From Bacteroides sp. 51 (GTDB taxonomy: Bacteria; Bacteroidota; Bacteroidia; Bacteroidales; Bacteroidaceae): a stretch of 64,000 bases of DNA. Location of the stretch: the NCBI RefSeq assembly GCF_010500965.1, contig NZ_QVMI01000016.1, positions 1 through 64,000 of the forward strand. The letters run 5' to 3'. A program made the translations under genes and the position numbers. Of this stretch, positions 7,494 through 16,255 are shown piece by piece (within the stretch, counting starts at the first letter, position 1; each line of letters starts with the position of its first letter). The notes beneath the pieces were generated by a model. It saw only the letters and a list, made by a program, of their open reading frames with translations, was not told the DNA's origin and did not search any database.

Positions 7494-9215
7494 TTATGGC
7501 TGAAAAATAAAATTGTATAGGTTTTCGTTAGCAGAATGTTCAATCATTTTTTTCTTGATTCGGTATCTTCGTTGACGCGCAGATGCAGTACGTGGATATC
7601 CAGTACATGCACATATAAGAGGTAGATTAAAATTCATCTTTGAAAGACAACAGAAAATTAGATCTTCTTCAGTTAAGCTTGGGCAATTAGTTTTAAGATT
7701 CTCGAATAAATCCGAGTATACATTCTTTATAATACCAAACAATTCTATTCTATCTTTCAATGGCAATAAGTTTATGTTTTCAGAATCTTTTTGGTTATCA
7801 AATTTCCTAATTTTTTTGTATATAGGTTTGTCATAGAACAACAGTATTCGTAAATGATTAATCTGTTTTTCCATTTTAGCAATACTTTCTTCTTTCTCTT
7901 TTACCAGATTGTCTTGTGTATCTTTGGCTAAATTTTGATTTTCATATTTTAATTTCAGTATGGTATTCTTAGTTTCGGAAATTTGGTTTTGAAGATTTAT
8001 AATATCTTTCTCATTTTCCATTATTTTCTTTTCCTTAACCAACAGTTCATTTGCCTGTTTTATTTTCTTCTTTTTGTCTGTATATACTGCTATTAGGATA
8101 ATGATGAGAATTATAATAATCGAACAACTAACTATCATTATTATGAATGATTTATGTTTGTTGTTTATATATATCAACTCTTTATCAATATTATGTATTT
8201 GATTTATTGCATATATTTCACCGGTTTTCGTTTTTATTGTTAGGGAGTCATAAGACTCTAAAAAATCGTGTAAGTGTACAAGTGAGTTTTCGTACGAACC
8301 AAAATTCTCTTCAACTCTTGATAATTGCTTTAATGCAACAGTCCTGATCCCCAAATCCGTACTTTCTATTGCAATTACTAAATTCTCAATAGCCAAATCC
8401 CAATCTCCCGTTGCTGCATAAATACAACCCAGATTTAAATGATAATTATCAGTCATTTTAGATATTTTTTTCATGTATTTTAGAGCTTCGTCATAATTAT
8501 CTTTTTCACTGAAATACAATCCTAAATCGTTATAAATTAGGTCCTTCAATTTTACAGAATCACTACTCATATTAGCATAACCGTATGCCTTTTTTAAATA
8601 ATGATATGAACTGTCCGGTTTTTCAACTAAAAAAAAACCAATACCTAAGTTTCTGGCATTTGTATATATACTTTTAAAATTATTTCCTGTTAATGTTTTA
8701 TAATACCCCGAACGAAAAGCATTTATAGCATCTTCATATAATTCCTGATCTAAATACACATTTCCTAAAGCAGAATACAAGGAAGAAATTAATTCATAAT
8801 CTTTATCTTTTACTAAATCCAATGCGGTAAAATAACTTTTTATTGCTTCCTGGGGAATTTCAAGATAATCCCATATTATACCTTTATAAAATAAAGCTTT
8901 AGCGTACGCTCGTTTATATTTCGTGTTCTTCAAAATATCTATTGAAGCATTTAACGTTGAATCATATTGAACCAATTCAAATCCACTGTAATAACCTGCT
9001 TCAACCAATAAAATATTATGGTATGCGTTATTAATTTCATCTAAAGTTTCGGTATTAATTTTTTCCAGCTCGTATTTTATACTATCTGGATTTGAGCTGA
9101 TATAACATTCAAGCGTTTTCAATTTAGCATCCAGCCTATTCTTCTGCATACATCCCACAAATATTATTGATGCAAGAAAAAGTAACAGTATGTTTTTCAG
9201 AGTATTTATATACAT
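7494..9215 (-). CDS. Membrane-spanning TPR regulator with C-terminal HTH
   Basis: A 573-residue one-component regulator. It starts with a lipobox (ASIIFVGC, Cys22), continues with TPR-like helical repeats (about 60-330; for example ALGNVYLDQELYEDAINAF and YNDLGLYFSEKDNYDEALKY), one transmembrane helix at about 356-378, a coiled coil (about 380-455) and a LuxR-like DNA-binding helix-turn-helix at about 513-560 (LTEEDLIFCCLSKMNF then ASARQRRYRIKKK). This architecture recurs in Bacteroidetes. The periplasmic TPR part presumably senses a protein or peptide, and the cytoplasmic HTH acts from the membrane. It stands upstream of the secreted-protein cluster on the same strand and probably controls it. 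A full -7 box lies at 9233-9240. Confidence 0.8.
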   Translation of the reverse strand: MYINTLKNILLLFLASIIFVGCMQKNRLDAKLKTLECYISSNPDSIKYELEKINTETLDEINNAYHNILLVEAGYYSGFELVQYDSTLNASIDILKNTKYKRAYAKALFYKGIIWDYLEIPQEAIKSYFTALDLVKDKDYELISSLYSALGNVYLDQELYEDAINAFRSGYYKTLTGNNFKSIYTNARNLGIGFFLVEKPDSSYHYLKKAYGYANMSSDSVKLKDLIYNDLGLYFSEKDNYDEALKYMKKISKMTDNYHLNLGCIYAATGDWDLAIENLVIAIESTDLGIRTVALKQLSRVEENFGSYENSLVHLHDFLESYDSLTIKTKTGEIYAINQIHNIDKELIYINNKHKSFIIMIVSCSIIIILIIILIAVYTDKKKKIKQANELLVKEKKIMENEKDIINLQNQISETKNTILKLKYENQNLAKDTQDNLVKEKEESIAKMEKQINHLRILLFYDKPIYKKIRKFDNQKDSENINLLPLKDRIELFGIIKNVYSDLFENLKTNCPSLTEEDLIFCCLSKMNFNLPLICACTGYPRTASARQRRYRIKKKMIEHSANENLYNFIFQP

Positions 9216-9232
9216 ATAGATGCAAATTTAGT

Positions 9233-9240
9233 ATTTTATT
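9233..9240 (-). promoter_or_regulatory. -7 box of the TPR-HTH regulator gene
   Basis: The minus strand reads TAAATTTG, matching TAnnTTTG, 17 bases ahead of the start codon at 9215. Confidence 0.5.
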
Positions 9241-9757
9241 GTTGTAAACGATTTGCACAATAAGTATTTTTTATACACAGGTCTAAAATATTTTTTCATC
9301 CCCTCAATCCTCTCCCTGTTTCTCCTGATAATTCAGCCATCTTCTTATTCCGGATCGCCCGATAATAAACCAATCTCTTTGGAGTTATCCTTTTCGGCCT
9401 CCTATAATACAAACTGATCTCCGCATATTCCTTTAAATACCTGAAAAACTTCTTTTTTTAAAACGACTCATCCTTTGATGTAGCGCAAACCGTCCGTATA
9501 AGCAACAACGGCGGTGATTAAGAAACCGCCGTTGCTGTAATATTCATTATTATACAAAATGAGACTATTTATTTGCTGCATGTGCTGAAAGACAAAAAAT
9601 AATAGGTATTGTATTAACATATATAAAAGGAGGTAATTACATACTTGCTTTTTGTATGTGTTACTTTGAAGAGGGCAAAAGAAAACACCCAGTTTTACTT
9701 TTTCGGGTGTAAAACCGGGCGTAAATTTCACAACTCGCTGAAAATCAGCCTTATTTG
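9241..9757. other. Gap between regulator and tRNA-Asp with two stem-loops
   Basis: No convincing gene. A perfect 10-bp stem lies at 9506-9515 with 9525-9534, and a 13-bp imperfect stem at about 9686-9698 with 9709-9721. On the minus strand, bases about 9301-9450 give roughly 50 open codons rich in Arg, Lys and Tyr but without a start codon, possibly the remnant of a gene. The gap lies at the 3' side of tRNA-Asp, where integrating elements often leave an attachment site. Confidence 0.4.
9506..9534. terminator. Stem-loop, possible terminator
   Basis: Arms CAACGGCGGT and ACCGCCGTTG are perfectly complementary around a 9-base loop. There is no strong T run on either side, so terminator function is uncertain. 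Confidence 0.3.
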
Positions 9758-9831
9758 CGGTATGGACGGGACTCGAACCCGCGACCCCCTGCGTGACAGG
9801 CAGGTATTCTAACCAACTGAACTACCACACC
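9758..9831 (-). tRNA. tRNA-Asp (anticodon GTC)
   Basis: The minus strand folds as a 74-nt cloverleaf. The acceptor stem pairs GGTGTGG with CCATACC, with discriminator G. The anticodon arm is CCTGC-CTGTCAC-GCAGG, giving anticodon GTC (Asp), and the T arm holds GGTTCGAGTCC. The CCA end is not encoded. It is the only tRNA found in the window. Its 3' end faces the AT-rich region at lower coordinates. Confidence 0.95.
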
Positions 9832-9935
9832 AAGTTTACTTTTTTAGAGTAACAATCTCTCTCGATTGCGGATGCAAAGGTAGATATTTATTTCATATTT
9901 GCAATATATAAAACGAAAAAATCTCATCTTTTTTT

Positions 9936-9943
9936 TAACTTTG
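9936..9943 (+). promoter_or_regulatory. -7 box of the aminotransferase gene
   Basis: TAACTTTG matches TAnnTTTG. It lies inside the in-frame extension that starts at 9899, which argues that the true start is the later ATG at 9977. Confidence 0.5.
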
Positions 9944-9976
9944 CAATTCATACTGCTAAAAATAAAGAACTTAAAT

Positions 9977-11293
9977 ATGGATAATACACCAATTAGTCGA
10001 AACCTAATCGACGAAACTATCCGGGACTTCCGGATTTCCGACTTTTCGAAAGCCACAATCCGCGAAGTAAAAGCCATCGCCGCTAAAGCCGAAGCAGCTT
10101 CGGGAGTAGAATTTATTAAGATGGAAATGGGCGTGCCCGGCCTCCCCCCCTCCGCTGTCGGCGTGCAGGCAGAGGTCGAAGCATTACAGAAAGGCATCGC
10201 CAGTCTCTACCCCGATATCAACGGTCTCCCCGAATTGAAGGAAGAAGCGTCCAACTTTATTAAGGCATTTATTAATGTAGACCTTAGTCCGGAAGGCTGC
10301 GTGCCTGTTACCGGTTCAATGCAAGGCACATTTGCTTCCTTCCTGACTTGCAGCCAATGCGATGAAAAGAAAGATACCATTCTCTTTATCGACCCCGGCT
10401 TTCCTGTACAAAAGCAACAACTCGTTGTGATGGGACAGAAATATGAAACATTTGATGTGTATGACTTCCGTGGCAGCAAACTGAAAAACAAACTGGAAAG
10501 CTACCTCAGCAAAGGAAACATTTCAGCAATCATCTACTCCAACCCGAACAACCCAAGTTGGATATGCCTGAACGAACAGGAACTTGAGATAATTGGTGCA
10601 CTCGCCACCAAATATGATGTAATTGTACTCGAAGACCTGGCATATTTCGCTATGGACTTCCGCCACGATCTCAGTAAACCATATCAGGCACCCTACCAGC
10701 CCAGTGTAGCTCATTATACAGATAATTACGTATTGTTGATCTCCGGATCAAAAGCATTCAGCTATGCCGGCCAACGTATCGGGGTAACGTGCATTTCTGA
10801 TAAACTATATCATCGCTCCTATTCCGGATTCGATAAACGCTACGGTGGCGGAACATTCGGTACCGTATTCATCCATCGCGTACTTTATGCCCTTTCTTCA
10901 GGAACAAGCCATTCGGCACAATATGCCATGGCAGCTATGCTAAAAGCAGCAAACGAAGGAAAATATAATTTCCTTGATGATGTGAAAATCTATGGCGAAC
11001 GCGCCCGTAAGCTGAAAGAAATCTTCCTTCGCCACGGCTTCCATTTGGTATACGACAATGACCTGGGTAACCCGGTTGCCGACGGATTTTATTTTACGAT
11101 TGGTTATCCCGGGATGACTGGAGGCGAGCTGGCAAAAGAACTCATGTACTACGGGGTAAGTGCCATATCATTGGTTACCACCGGAAGTCATCAGGAAGGA
11201 CTTCGCGCCTGTACGTCGTTCATTGGAGACCACCAATACGAGGAATTGAACAAAAGAATGGAAGTCTTTGCGAAAAACAATAAAGGGAGTTGA
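9977..11293 (+). CDS. PLP-dependent class I aminotransferase
   Basis: A 438-residue fold-type I aminotransferase. The cofactor lysine is K259 in SGSKAFSYAGQRIG, R267 follows in the usual place, the NPNNPSW motif lies at about 189-195 and the ring-stacking/aspartate segment is LEDLAYFAMD (D220, Y223). The product transfers amino groups between an amino acid and a 2-oxo acid; the exact substrate (aspartate, aromatic or other) cannot be read from sequence. The start at 9977 was chosen because a -7 promoter box lies inside the longer frame. It stands alone between tRNA-Asp, on the other strand, and yqgE. Confidence 0.85.
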   Translation: MDNTPISRNLIDETIRDFRISDFSKATIREVKAIAAKAEAASGVEFIKMEMGVPGLPPSAVGVQAEVEALQKGIASLYPDINGLPELKEEASNFIKAFINVDLSPEGCVPVTGSMQGTFASFLTCSQCDEKKDTILFIDPGFPVQKQQLVVMGQKYETFDVYDFRGSKLKNKLESYLSKGNISAIIYSNPNNPSWICLNEQELEIIGALATKYDVIVLEDLAYFAMDFRHDLSKPYQAPYQPSVAHYTDNYVLLISGSKAFSYAGQRIGVTCISDKLYHRSYSGFDKRYGGGTFGTVFIHRVLYALSSGTSHSAQYAMAAMLKAANEGKYNFLDDVKIYGERARKLKEIFLRHGFHLVYDNDLGNPVADGFYFTIGYPGMTGGELAKELMYYGVSAISLVTTGSHQEGLRACTSFIGDHQYEELNKRMEVFAKNNKGS

Positions 11294-11372
11294 AACATTT
11301 TTAACTCCTTTCATTCCACAAAAAAACATTAATACGTATTGGATTTGCAAATAATTTATTTATATTAGTTGC

Positions 11373-11966
11373 ATGAAGTTCAATACGAATATATTCAAAA
11401 TCGAGTCGAACAATGTACTCCCCTCACGTGGGAAGATTCTGATATCAGAGCCATTCCTTAATGACGACACGTTCGGCCGTTCTGTTGTGCTGCTTGTTGA
11501 TCATACAGCAGGAGGCAGCATGGGGCTTATTATGAATAAAATGTTGCCCCTGACCCTAAACCAAATCATCAAAGAATTCAGAAGCATTGAAGAAGAAATA
11601 TTGGTATACAAAGGAGGTCCTTTATCATCCGATACGCTTTTCTTTATACATACCCTGTCGGAAATTCCCGGAGCGTTGACTATCAGTAAAGGACTATACC
11701 TGAACGGAAACTTTGACGCCATTAAAGACTATGTTACTGAAGGAAACCCTATCAGAGGACATATTCGTTTTTTCCTTGGATACTCAGGATGGGAAGAAGA
11801 CCAACTAGCACGGGAAATCAAAGAAAACACCTGGCTGGTAGGGAAAGGAGAGATTCTTGATTTGATGAACGAAAAAGTTAACTCGCTGTGGAAAAAGTCA
11901 CTTGGCAAACTAGGATCAAAATACGAAACCTGGTCGCGATTCCCGCAGATTCCATCATTGAATTAA
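11373..11966 (+). CDS. yqgE: YqgE/AlgH family protein (DUF179)
   Basis: A 197-residue protein typical of the YqgE/AlgH family. It has the conserved N-terminal run [22 protein letters not shown], the following GSMGLIMNK, the GGP segment ([16 protein letters not shown]) and [18 protein letters not shown] near the C-terminal third. The family is widespread and cytoplasmic; its molecular role is still unclear, with links to alginate regulation reported in pseudomonads. The gene begins 79 bases after the aminotransferase and may be expressed with it or alone. Full length, no anomalies. Confidence 0.92.
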   Translation: MKFNTNIFKIESNNVLPSRGKILISEPFLNDDTFGRSVVLLVDHTAGGSMGLIMNKMLPLTLNQIIKEFRSIEEEILVYKGGPLSSDTLFFIHTLSEIPGALTISKGLYLNGNFDAIKDYVTEGNPIRGHIRFFLGYSGWEEDQLAREIKENTWLVGKGEILDLMNEKVNSLWKKSLGKLGSKYETWSRFPQIPSLN

Positions 11967-12034
11967 GCCAAACATTGCAGCAGGGAGAATCTCCTTGCTG
12001 TAGTCTGAAAACAGCGAGTTTGTCCGCTAGCGTC

Positions 12035-12676
12035 TTATTGCTCGAACTTTATCTCCGAGAACAGCCCCGTAAAGCCATCACCTCTTGAACCGTGAGCGGC
12101 AAATCCTACTTTTATTTTACCGGTTGTCGCCAGATTGAAGCTACGGATCATATCCCATTCTCTTCCATCAATGGAATAATTAAATGTATACTGATTGCCC
12201 TTTTTCACGATAGACATATAAGCATAACCACCTGTTAATACCGAGTTACAATCATCCGAGTATGTACGTGTTACCACCGATACGATAGTGGGCTGTTTCT
12301 TCACCGAATTCTCATAACAGAACTTTGCCCACGTATTCTCATCCTGATAAACCACTAATGCGGCAACATCATAAATTGCCTGCAAATTACCTGAGACTTT
12401 TGCACTTAAGGTAAAATCACCTTCAGGCTCAAACAAAATCATCGGAGCATTGGTTACTTTCGGCGAACCATTAGGATTATTATAAAGGTTTGTTTTTCCT
12501 ACAGCAGATAGTTGAATTGTATTTCCTTCAACTAAGTATCCAACTGGAGAATTATACACGGCTAAAGGATACGGTATACTTTCAACACGTTCAACAAGTT
12601 GTTGTGCAAATACACTTTGTGATAAAAACAACAAGCAAAAAGTAAATATAAGGATAGGTTTTTTCTTCATGGTCAT
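12035..12676 (-). CDS. Secreted DUF1349 (concanavalin-like) protein
   Basis: A 213-residue protein with a clear signal peptide (KKKPILIFTFCLLFLSQSVFAQ). The mature part fits the DUF1349 beta-sandwich: a binding-type core with FTLSAKVSGNLQAIYDVAALVVY, NTWAKFCYE, SVVTRTYSDDCNS, and NYSIDGREWDMIRSF, ending GDGFTGLFSEIKFEQ. The family is related to concanavalin-like carbohydrate-binding domains, but the ligand is unknown. Start: MTMKKK, so translation may begin at the second Met (12670). It converges with yqgE. Two GATGCATCA repeats upstream may be operators. Confidence 0.8.
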   Translation of the reverse strand: MTMKKKPILIFTFCLLFLSQSVFAQQLVERVESIPYPLAVYNSPVGYLVEGNTIQLSAVGKTNLYNNPNGSPKVTNAPMILFEPEGDFTLSAKVSGNLQAIYDVAALVVYQDENTWAKFCYENSVKKQPTIVSVVTRTYSDDCNSVLTGGYAYMSIVKKGNQYTFNYSIDGREWDMIRSFNLATTGKIKVGFAAHGSRGDGFTGLFSEIKFEQ

Positions 12677-13017
12677 TTTATTCGTTTCATATAATTGTAT
12701 TTATGGATTCCTCTTCTTCATATAAATGACGAATAGCCTGATAAAAGTACTCATTTTTTTCTTGCAAATAAAAGAGTTAAACAGTATTTCTTAAATGGAT
12801 GCATCAGCGCAAAACTTTTGATGCATCATTAGAGTTAGAAACTCCCCTCAAGCACGCCTGATTGAGGGGAAATACAACTTAAGTAGCATCATGATATCAC
12901 ATCATGAATAAATTATCGCTCTTGCTAATATATGTTTTTCTACATGAAATTGTTATCAACATATGATTAACAGATGTAATGATGCAAAGTTAAGATGAAC
13001 GAGGTTCGCTAAAAAAT
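12677..13017. other. Gap with repeated GATGCATCA motif and a hairpin
   Basis: Upstream region of the DUF1349 gene. GATGCATCA occurs at 12798-12806 and 12820-12828, exactly 22 bp apart, and contains the palindrome GATGCATC, so a dimeric regulator could bind both on one face of the helix. A 9-bp perfect stem lies at 12843-12851 with 12862-12870. No gene seen. Confidence 0.4.
12843..12870. terminator. Stem-loop, terminator-like
   Basis: TCCCCTCAA pairs perfectly with TTGAGGGGA around a 10-base loop. It lies beyond the AraC gene's main terminator, so its role is uncertain. Confidence 0.3.
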
Positions 13018-13063
13018 ATACTCTGTTATTTTTAAGTGATACCACTTAAAAATAACAGAGTAT
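13018..13063 (-). terminator. Terminator of the AraC-type regulator gene
   Basis: A perfect 21-bp stem (13018-13038 with 13043-13063) with a 4-base loop, just after the stop codon of the gene at 13081-14223. On the minus strand it is followed by a short run of T (ATATTTTTTAG), as expected of an intrinsic terminator. Confidence 0.75.
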
Positions 13064-13080
13064 GCCTTATTTAACCCCAA

Positions 13081-14223
13081 TTAATACCCTTTACATCGCC
13101 TTTTATATTCGGTAGGTGTAATACCGGTTATCTTCTGGAACTGCTGATGAAAGTTACTACGGTGATTAAAGCCAACAGCCTCACACACTGTTTCTAAAGT
13201 AATGTCAGGATCTTCACTGATCATGCGTTGCGCTTCTTTAATACGTAACCCGGAACGCCAGGTGCGAAAGTTTGTCGGCATATGCCTTTTGAAATAATCT
13301 TGTAAGAAGTAGCGGTCGCCCGCCCCAAGCTCCTCAACTATTTCATTCACCCCCTTATCTTTCTCAAGATACTTCTTTTCGTTCACCCATTGCTCCAGAT
13401 TAATCTGCAATTGACGTTCCTTGTGGGTAAAAACCATCGTAGTGTACCGGAATGCAGATGGATCATCAGATGCAATAGAGATCTCGGCCTCCGCATCCTG
13501 TTGTATATGGGTAATAACCGGCAAGAGGAACTTAGCATCAATCTGATAATTATAGAAACGAACCACCATATAAGCATAATAGCTGGTATATAGCATGACA
13601 AATAAAGTATGAACAGTACTACCCAAAGACCAGACAAACAGAGAAGCTAATCCTATAGTTGTAGCACTATAAAAGCAGAATTTCACCCAATGCAAACGCG
13701 CTTTTTGCTCCTCATCATAATAATTCTCTAACTGCCGCAAAAGAACTTTATATTTCCGGCGAAACAAAAAGACGTAACAGATAATCTGGAAAAGATAAGC
13801 AACCCAGGCAATACAAAAAAAGATGATGTATATTTTATGTGAAAATGAAAAAAAAGCAATAATAAGTATGCTTCCCACAACAGTAATCAGGCCTATCTGC
13901 CACAACACATTCCTTTTCTTAATATACAGAGGCTGAATAAATGTCAAGACGGTCGTTGTAAAAAGTAGCGCCTGATACGAACTGATGAATATACCAAACG
14001 CTTGCAACATATTTATATTCCCCGCTTCTTCGCATAAAAAGAAACTGATAAAACCAAACACCCCTAGTAAGAAATAGGAGAAAGATAAGTATTTGCGGGA
14101 TTTGCGTAGATATTCCAGTCGGGCATCCGGTAAAATATGAATACTCATCAATATGGTTCCCAAAATCACAAGAGTAAATGAGGAAGCAAAAGACAATACA
14201 TTATGCGTTAGCAATTCGGCCAT
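13081..14223 (-). CDS. Membrane-embedded AraC-family regulator
   Basis: A 380-residue protein. The N-terminal half has six or seven hydrophobic helices (for example SFASSFTLVILGTILMSI, YLSFSYFLLGVFGFISFFLC, IGLITVVGSILIIAFF, YIIFFCIAWVAYLFQIICYV). The last 100 residues form an AraC double helix-turn-helix, with GAGDRYFLQDYFKRHMPTNFRTWRSGLRI and VCEAVGFNHRSNFHQQFQKITGITPTEYKRR. Membrane AraC proteins of this design are common in Bacteroidetes and are thought to sense membrane or periplasmic signals. The start is placed at ATG 14223; the longer frame would use TTG at 14247. Targets are unknown; the divergent DEAD helicase gene is the closest candidate. Confidence 0.85.
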   Translation of the reverse strand: MAELLTHNVLSFASSFTLVILGTILMSIHILPDARLEYLRKSRKYLSFSYFLLGVFGFISFFLCEEAGNINMLQAFGIFISSYQALLFTTTVLTFIQPLYIKKRNVLWQIGLITVVGSILIIAFFSFSHKIYIIFFCIAWVAYLFQIICYVFLFRRKYKVLLRQLENYYDEEQKARLHWVKFCFYSATTIGLASLFVWSLGSTVHTLFVMLYTSYYAYMVVRFYNYQIDAKFLLPVITHIQQDAEAEISIASDDPSAFRYTTMVFTHKERQLQINLEQWVNEKKYLEKDKGVNEIVEELGAGDRYFLQDYFKRHMPTNFRTWRSGLRIKEAQRMISEDPDITLETVCEAVGFNHRSNFHQQFQKITGITPTEYKRRCKGY

Positions 14224-14294
14224 ATAATAAAACGTATATTGCCACAAAGATATCTTTTTTCATGCAATATGCCAGAAGATTTGAATTATTACCC

Positions 14295-14302
14295 TACCTT
14301 TG
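14295..14302 (+). promoter_or_regulatory. -7 box of the DEAD-box helicase gene
   Basis: TACCTTTG matches TAnnTTTG and lies 52 bases ahead of the ATG, leaving a leader of about 45 nt. Confidence 0.5.
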
Positions 14303-14354
14303 TACCCAAGAAATTTACGAGTTGTGACAACTCACCACTTTATTACAGAATTTA

Positions 14355-15617
14355 ATGACATTTGAAGATTTAAAACTTATTGCCCCTATTCGTCAGGCAT
14401 TACAAGACGAAGAATACATCACCCCCACCCCTATTCAAGCTGAAGCTATTCCGATTATACTTAATGGACATGATTTGTTAGGATGTGCACAAACCGGTAC
14501 CGGTAAAACCGCTGCATTTTCCATACCCATCATACAGAAACTTCATGAACAGCATAAAGCCGGTAAAACAAAAGGGATAAAGGCATTGGTATTAACACCA
14601 ACCCGCGAACTTGCCATTCAGATAGATGAAAGTTTCGCCTCTTACGGATATTACACAGACGTACGCCACACAGTGATTTTCGGTGGAGTAACCCAGAACC
14701 CGCAAACAGATGCCCTCAAAAAAGGGGTAGATGTATTAATTGCAACTCCGGGGCGACTGCTCGACCTTATCGGCCAGGGATTTATCAAGTTGAACACATT
14801 GGAATATTTCGTTCTTGACGAAGCAGACCGCATGCTCGACATGGGGTTCATTCATGATATTAAACGGTTGCTGCCGTTACTGCCCAAGAAACGTCAGACG
14901 TTATTTTTCTCAGCCACGATGCCACCGGAAATACAACGCCTGGCCGAGAAAATATTGCATGATCCGGAAAAAGTGGAGGTAACCCCACCTTCTTCTACAG
15001 TCGACAAGATCGAGCAGTCGGTTTATTATGTGGAAAAGAAGGAGAAGATTAAACTGCTGACAAGTCTGCTTCAGGATAAAACGCTGGAATCTGTATTGGT
15101 ATTTACCCGCACCAAACATGGGGCGGATAAAGTAGCCCGTGTATTATCAAAAACCGGAATCATAGCAGAAGCTATACATGGCAATAAATCGCAAAATGCA
15201 CGCCAGCGTGCCTTGAACAATTTCAAAGATCACACTACCCGGGTGTTAATCGCTACGGATATTGCTGCTCGGGGGATTGACGTAGATCATTTATCGCATG
15301 TGATCAACTACGATCTGCCGAATGTTCCCGAAACATATGTTCACCGCATCGGACGAACAGGTCGCGCCGGACGGTCGGGTATCTCATTCTCCTTCTGCGA
15401 TACGGAAGAAGTAGCACTACTCAAAGATATTCATAAACTCATTGGCAAGCAGATACCTGTAATGAATGGACATGCTTTCGAAACACAAACCGCGAAAGAA
15501 GCTGTCGTGGAAAAGAAAAAGGAAATCAAAGACGAAGCCAAGAAACGGAATATGTACGGCAGCAAGAGCAATGGCAATTACTGGCGGAATAAAAAACGGG
15601 CGCAGAAAAGAAGCTAG
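14355..15617 (+). CDS. ATP-dependent DEAD-box RNA helicase, RhlE type
   Basis: A 420-residue helicase with all core motifs: the Q motif ([12 protein letters not shown]), Walker A AQTGTGKT (45-52), [21 protein letters not shown] at about 155-158 ([12 protein letters not shown]), SAT (FFSATMP), [22 protein letters not shown] and [13 protein letters not shown]. The basic C-terminal tail (about 375-420, rich in Lys, Arg, Asn) probably binds RNA. Such enzymes unwind RNA duplexes in ribosome assembly and cold adaptation. The last codons (Arg-Ser-stop) are part of a 47-bp palindrome shared with the convergent gene. Confidence 0.93.
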   Translation: MTFEDLKLIAPIRQALQDEEYITPTPIQAEAIPIILNGHDLLGCAQTGTGKTAAFSIPIIQKLHEQHKAGKTKGIKALVLTPTRELAIQIDESFASYGYYTDVRHTVIFGGVTQNPQTDALKKGVDVLIATPGRLLDLIGQGFIKLNTLEYFVLDEADRMLDMGFIHDIKRLLPLLPKKRQTLFFSATMPPEIQRLAEKILHDPEKVEVTPPSSTVDKIEQSVYYVEKKEKIKLLTSLLQDKTLESVLVFTRTKHGADKVARVLSKTGIIAEAIHGNKSQNARQRALNNFKDHTTRVLIATDIAARGIDVDHLSHVINYDLPNVPETYVHRIGRTGRAGRSGISFSFCDTEEVALLKDIHKLIGKQIPVMNGHAFETQTAKEAVVEKKKEIKDEAKKRNMYGSKSNGNYWRNKKRAQKRS

Positions 15618-15726
15618 AAGTAAGAAGTTAGTAGTAAGAAGTTAGTAGTAAGGTTAAGGAACGATGCCGCATGGTTAAATAACCTTACTACTAACTTCTT
15701 ACTACTAACTTCTTACTTCTAGCTTC
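15610..15726. terminator. 47-bp perfect palindrome between convergent genes
   Basis: The arms 15610-15656 and 15680-15726 are perfect reverse complements around a 23-base loop. Each arm holds two tandem copies of the 14-bp word TAAGAAGTTAGTAG. Both flanking genes stop inside an arm, at AGAAGCTAG, so both proteins end Arg-Ser. A bidirectional terminator is the simplest role. Confidence 0.8.
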
Positions 15727-16255
15727 TTACTACTTTTTGCATCATCACAACATCCTTATACCCCTCCCCTGTTCTCAACCACTCTATCATGGTTCCACAA
15801 GCTTGAAAGCCGCAATTCGTAAATAAGTTCAAACTGCCCTTATTATCAACTGGAATGTGGGCATAGAGTTGCTTCATTCGCAGAAAGCCCAAAGCATAAT
15901 CGCATAAAAGAGACAGAGCATCTTTAGCATACCCATTGCCCCGGTACTCTTCCAGTAAAGCAATTCCTACAGCTGCCCGCAAATGAAGAGGAATAAAATC
16001 TGTGATATCAATCGTACCCAAAACTTTATGGTCGGAGTGCCGCATAATCATCAAACGAAGTTGCTTATCGGCAAACATATCATTGGCCGAATTTTCGATA
16101 TACTGCGTTAATACATAGCGGGAATAAGGCACGGTAAAATTACTGATTTCCCAAAAAGCGGGATCATTCTCCATTTGGTAGAATATCTCAAGATCCTCCG
16201 GTTCTACTGCCCGAAGATATATGCGTTCGTTGGTTAGATAAGACTTTTGCATCAT
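15719..16255 (-). CDS. GNAT family N-acetyltransferase
   Basis: A 178-residue GNAT protein of the RimJ/RimL/SpeG type. It has the N-terminal strand IYLRAVEPEDLEIFYQME, the central strand VLGTIDITDF, the acetyl-CoA loop YRGNGYAKDALSLL and the C-terminal strand MKQLYAHIPVDNKGSLNLFTNCGF. The acceptor may be a protein N-terminus or a polyamine; the sequence does not decide. The start overlaps the stop of the PH-like gene by one base (TAATG), so it is translationally coupled at the end of the recR operon. A second ATG follows immediately and could be used instead. Confidence 0.85.
   Translation of the reverse strand: MMQKSYLTNERIYLRAVEPEDLEIFYQMENDPAFWEISNFTVPYSRYVLTQYIENSANDMFADKQLRLMIMRHSDHKVLGTIDITDFIPLHLRAAVGIALLEEYRGNGYAKDALSLLCDYALGFLRMKQLYAHIPVDNKGSLNLFTNCGFQACGTMIEWLRTGEGYKDVVMMQKVVRS

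Noticed and set aside
9301-9450. About 50 open codons rich in Arg, Lys and Tyr on the minus strand
   Set aside because: No start codon; a stop lies just upstream. It may be a remnant, but that cannot be supported.
9468-9731. 87-residue open frame on the minus strand
   Set aside because: Spans two stem-loops, has no ribosome site or family likeness, and uses a non-ATG start.
9899-9976. N-terminal extension of the aminotransferase
   Set aside because: A -7 promoter box lies inside it; the ATG at 9977 matches family starts.
14224-14247. N-terminal extension of the AraC-type regulator
   Set aside because: Would need a TTG start; an ATG follows 24 bases later.
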